Assembly: GCA_963760225.1 (NCBI GenBank)
Contig: CAVXCD010000003.1
Span: forward strand, 1,426,001-1,490,000
Length of the DNA stretch: 64,000 bases
Direction of reading: 5' to 3'
DNA from: 13-2-20CM-66-19 sp963760225
GTDB taxonomy: Bacteria > Pseudomonadota > Gammaproteobacteria > Steroidobacterales > Steroidobacteraceae
The notes under the pieces are model-generated. The model worked only from the letters and a program-made list of their open reading frames with translations. It was not told where the DNA came from and did no database searches. Of this stretch, positions 62,722-64,000 are shown piece after piece; the first letter of the stretch is position 1, and each line of letters begins with the position of its first letter. A program made the translations under genes and the position numbers.

Positions 62722-63399
62722 TCAGGTCTTCGGCCCCGGCGTCGCAGACACTGTCGTGCCATCGGCCGCCGCGGCATTCTCGGATGCCGTCGGTGTCGGT
62801 GCGGTCGGCGCAACCGGCGCCGCAGCCGCGGTCTGTAGCCGCGCTATACGCCGCCGTCGCGGCGGCCGCGCCACCCGCGCCGTAGCGACTGCGGTTGCGC
62901 GCCGGCGTACGCGCGTGTGGCGCCTTGCGGCAGCGACGCGTGGGGGAGCGGCTCGGTTGCGGCGCGGCCTGGAGCTCGCGCGCACCGGCTTGCGCCCGGC
63001 AGCCTTCGCGGCCGCTCGCGTCGGTTTCCGCGCCGCCGCCTTCGCCGCGGTGCGCGTGCCCCCGATTTTAGCGGCGCGCTGCCCGCCGCCGCCAGTGCGC
63101 TTGGCCTGGGGCGAGCGTGCCTTGCGACGCTTGCGCCGTCGCCCGGACGCCACAGCGTCGGCGGAGGACGGCCCGGCGCCATTTTTCTGCGCACGGCGCG
63201 CGCGCTTCCACGCCTTGCGCGCGGCCGCGGCCTGCTTGCGCGCACGCCGCGCTTCGCGCTTGGCTTCCTTCAGGCGCTTGCGGGCTCGTTTGAGTTCTTC
63301 CTTGGCGATGCGCACGCGCTGCTTGGCGACATCCGCCTGCAGGCGCGCCCGCTCGAGCGGCTCAACGGGAGAGTCCTGTTCGCTTGCCGTCTTCTTCAT
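62722..63399 (-). CDS. Histone H1-like Lys/Ala/Arg-rich protein
   Basis: This 225-aa protein has an acidic start (MKKTASEQDSPVEPLERARLQ), a charged coiled-coil-like stretch of about 50 residues (KQRVRIAKEELKRARKRL and following), then a low-complexity basic tail with TAAKAAARKPTRAAAKAAGR repeats and Ala/Pro/Thr at the end. It resembles bacterial histone H1-like proteins such as AlgP, which bind DNA through AKPAA-type repeats. ATG 63399 was chosen over the in-frame 63435. DNA binding and compaction are inferred from composition. A cluster of DnaA-box-like sites lies 68 bp upstream of the start. Confidence 0.72.
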   Translation of the reverse strand: MKKTASEQDSPVEPLERARLQADVAKQRVRIAKEELKRARKRLKEAKREARRARKQAAAARKAWKRARRAQKNGAGPSSADAVASGRRRKRRKARSPQAKRTGGGGQRAAKIGGTRTAAKAAARKPTRAAAKAAGRKPVRASSRPRRNRAAPPRVAAARRHTRVRRRATAVATARVARPPRRRRIARLQTAAAAPVAPTAPTPTASENAAAADGTTVSATPGPKT

Positions 63400-63466
63400 G
63401 TGTGGGTCCGCGAGCGAAAAGGCCGTCAGTCTCACACAAGCAGTGGTGCACCGCTACCCCGGGAAG

Positions 63467-63501
63467 TTATCCACAGAATTTGTGCATAACCATGTGGACA
63501 A
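63467..63501. promoter_or_regulatory. Cluster of three DnaA-box-like sites
   Basis: TTATCCACA (63467-63475, plus strand) is the perfect E. coli-type DnaA box. TGTGCATAA (63481-63489) is TTATGCACA on the minus strand and fits TTATNCACA. TGTGGACAA (63493-63501) is TTGTCCACA on the minus strand, one mismatch. All lie in a locally AT-rich patch of the 189-bp gap between the GGDEF gene and the histone-like gene. This could be a DnaA-regulated promoter, a DnaA-titration site or part of an origin; no AT-rich unwinding element is evident nearby. Confidence 0.6.
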
Positions 63502-63588
63502 GGGCGCGCCCGCCGGCGCAAACGCCGAGCACCGGCAAGGGCTTGCATCATCCTGGGCGCAATTTCACCAGCCGCGCTCACGCCGTGC

Positions 63589-64000
63589 TCAGTCGGTGCC
63601 GCCGCCGAACATCGTGGCAGTGACGCGATTGCGTCCGGAGTGCTTGCTGCGGTAGAGCGCCGCGTCGGCAATTTTCAACACGCGCTCGGCGAGCCGGCGC
63701 TCGCCGGTCGGCACGCGATCGAGACCACACAGTCCGAAGCTGGCGGTCACCGGGATGTTCTTGCCCTCGGAGGTGAACGGCGGCTGTGCGATCGCCGCGC
63801 GCAGCTTGCGCGCCACCTCGAGTGCCTGCGGATACGGGGTCTCGGGCAACACCACCGCGAATTCCTCGCCGCCGATCCGCGCCACCCAGTCGACGCCGCG
63901 CCGCAGCGAGCGCTGCAGCCGCGCGCCGAACTGGCGCAGGATCTGGTCGCCGCCGGCATGTCCGAGCGTGTCGTTGATGCCCTTGAACAGGTCGATGTCG
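63589..64000 (-). CDS. GGDEF-domain diguanylate cyclase, C-terminal part (runs off window end)
   Basis: The visible 136 codons cover the C-terminal part of a GGDEF domain: DIDLFKGINDTLGHAGGDQIL, the active-site RIGGEEF (with the GGEEF signature), VARKLRAAIAQPPF and ADAALYRSKHSGRNRV. This enzyme makes cyclic di-GMP from GTP. The N-terminal sensor region lies outside the window. No RxxD inhibitory site is seen five residues before GGEEF (the sequence there is GVDWVAR). Confidence 0.93.
   Translation of the reverse strand, partial: DIDLFKGINDTLGHAGGDQILRQFGARLQRSLRRGVDWVARIGGEEFAVVLPETPYPQALEVARKLRAAIAQPPFTSEGKNIPVTASFGLCGLDRVPTGERRLAERVLKIADAALYRSKHSGRNRVTATMFGGGTD

Noticed and set aside
1..64000. 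CRISPR arrays, rRNA or tRNA genes
   Set aside because: No regularly spaced repeats, no rRNA-like stretches and no convincing tRNA cloverleaf were seen on either strand by eye.

Overview
The window is GC-rich chromosomal DNA (roughly two thirds G+C by eye) from an aerobic proteobacterium. TonB-dependent receptors, TPR/2-oxoglutarate oxygenase and TPR/sulfotransferase genes, Kup and GlcDE suggest a Gammaproteobacterium of the Nevskiales/Steroidobacteraceae/Xanthomonadales kind. That placement is inference; there is no rRNA or other marker gene here.

Layout. 0-4 kb: the 3' end of an AMP-forming acyl-CoA ligase, an intact IS481-family element (6-bp target duplication on CTAG), then mauE-like, mauD-like and O-methyltransferase genes. 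4-14 kb: AlaX-type editing protein, PhzF-family isomerase, glcD-glcE without glcF, a secreted CocE/NonD hydrolase, an MttB-superfamily methyltransferase and kup, followed by a small gene graveyard (outer-membrane protein and GH27 remnants). 14.5-31 kb: a carbohydrate island with a Gfo/Idh/MocA dehydrogenase, nucleoside:H+ symporter-type MFS, TIM-barrel isomerase, GMC oxidoreductase with gluconate-2-dehydrogenase subunit-3-like partner, DUF1080 protein, TPR/2OG oxygenase, a TonB-dependent receptor, GH127 and GH65. This fits oxidation of glycosides through 3-keto intermediates.

31-56 kb: a nearly complete choline/glycine-betaine catabolic region. A tight seven-gene operon encodes a corrinoid protein, DUF1638, a PF13769-like small protein, MetV, MetF, a methyl-H4folate:corrinoid methyltransferase and a reductive activator (RACE), with a GbdR-like AraC/GlxA regulator upstream. 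Further along are a dimethylglycine/sarcosine dehydrogenase-like protein, sarcosine oxidase soxBDAG, two amino-acid permeases, a betI-betB fused frame, betA and an OPA-type transporter. With the MttB homologue at 10.3 kb, the inferred route is choline -> betaine aldehyde -> betaine -> (corrinoid methyl transfer) -> dimethylglycine -> sarcosine -> glycine. All methyl groups would enter the H4folate pool at methyl- or methylene-H4folate. No Rieske GbcAB demethylase is visible.

56-64 kb: TPR-sulfotransferase, a frameshifted TonB-dependent receptor, a second GlxA-type regulator, a hypothetical gene, a histone-H1-like Lys/Ala/Arg-rich protein preceded by a cluster of three DnaA-box-like sites, and the C-terminal part of a GGDEF protein running off the window.

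Three observations stand out: a corrinoid-dependent betaine demethylation set embedded in an otherwise aerobic choline pathway; the BetI repressor reading in frame into betaine-aldehyde dehydrogenase with no usable start between them; and three single-base frameshifts in about 7.5 kb, which must be separated from assembly error before the fusion and pseudogene calls are trusted.
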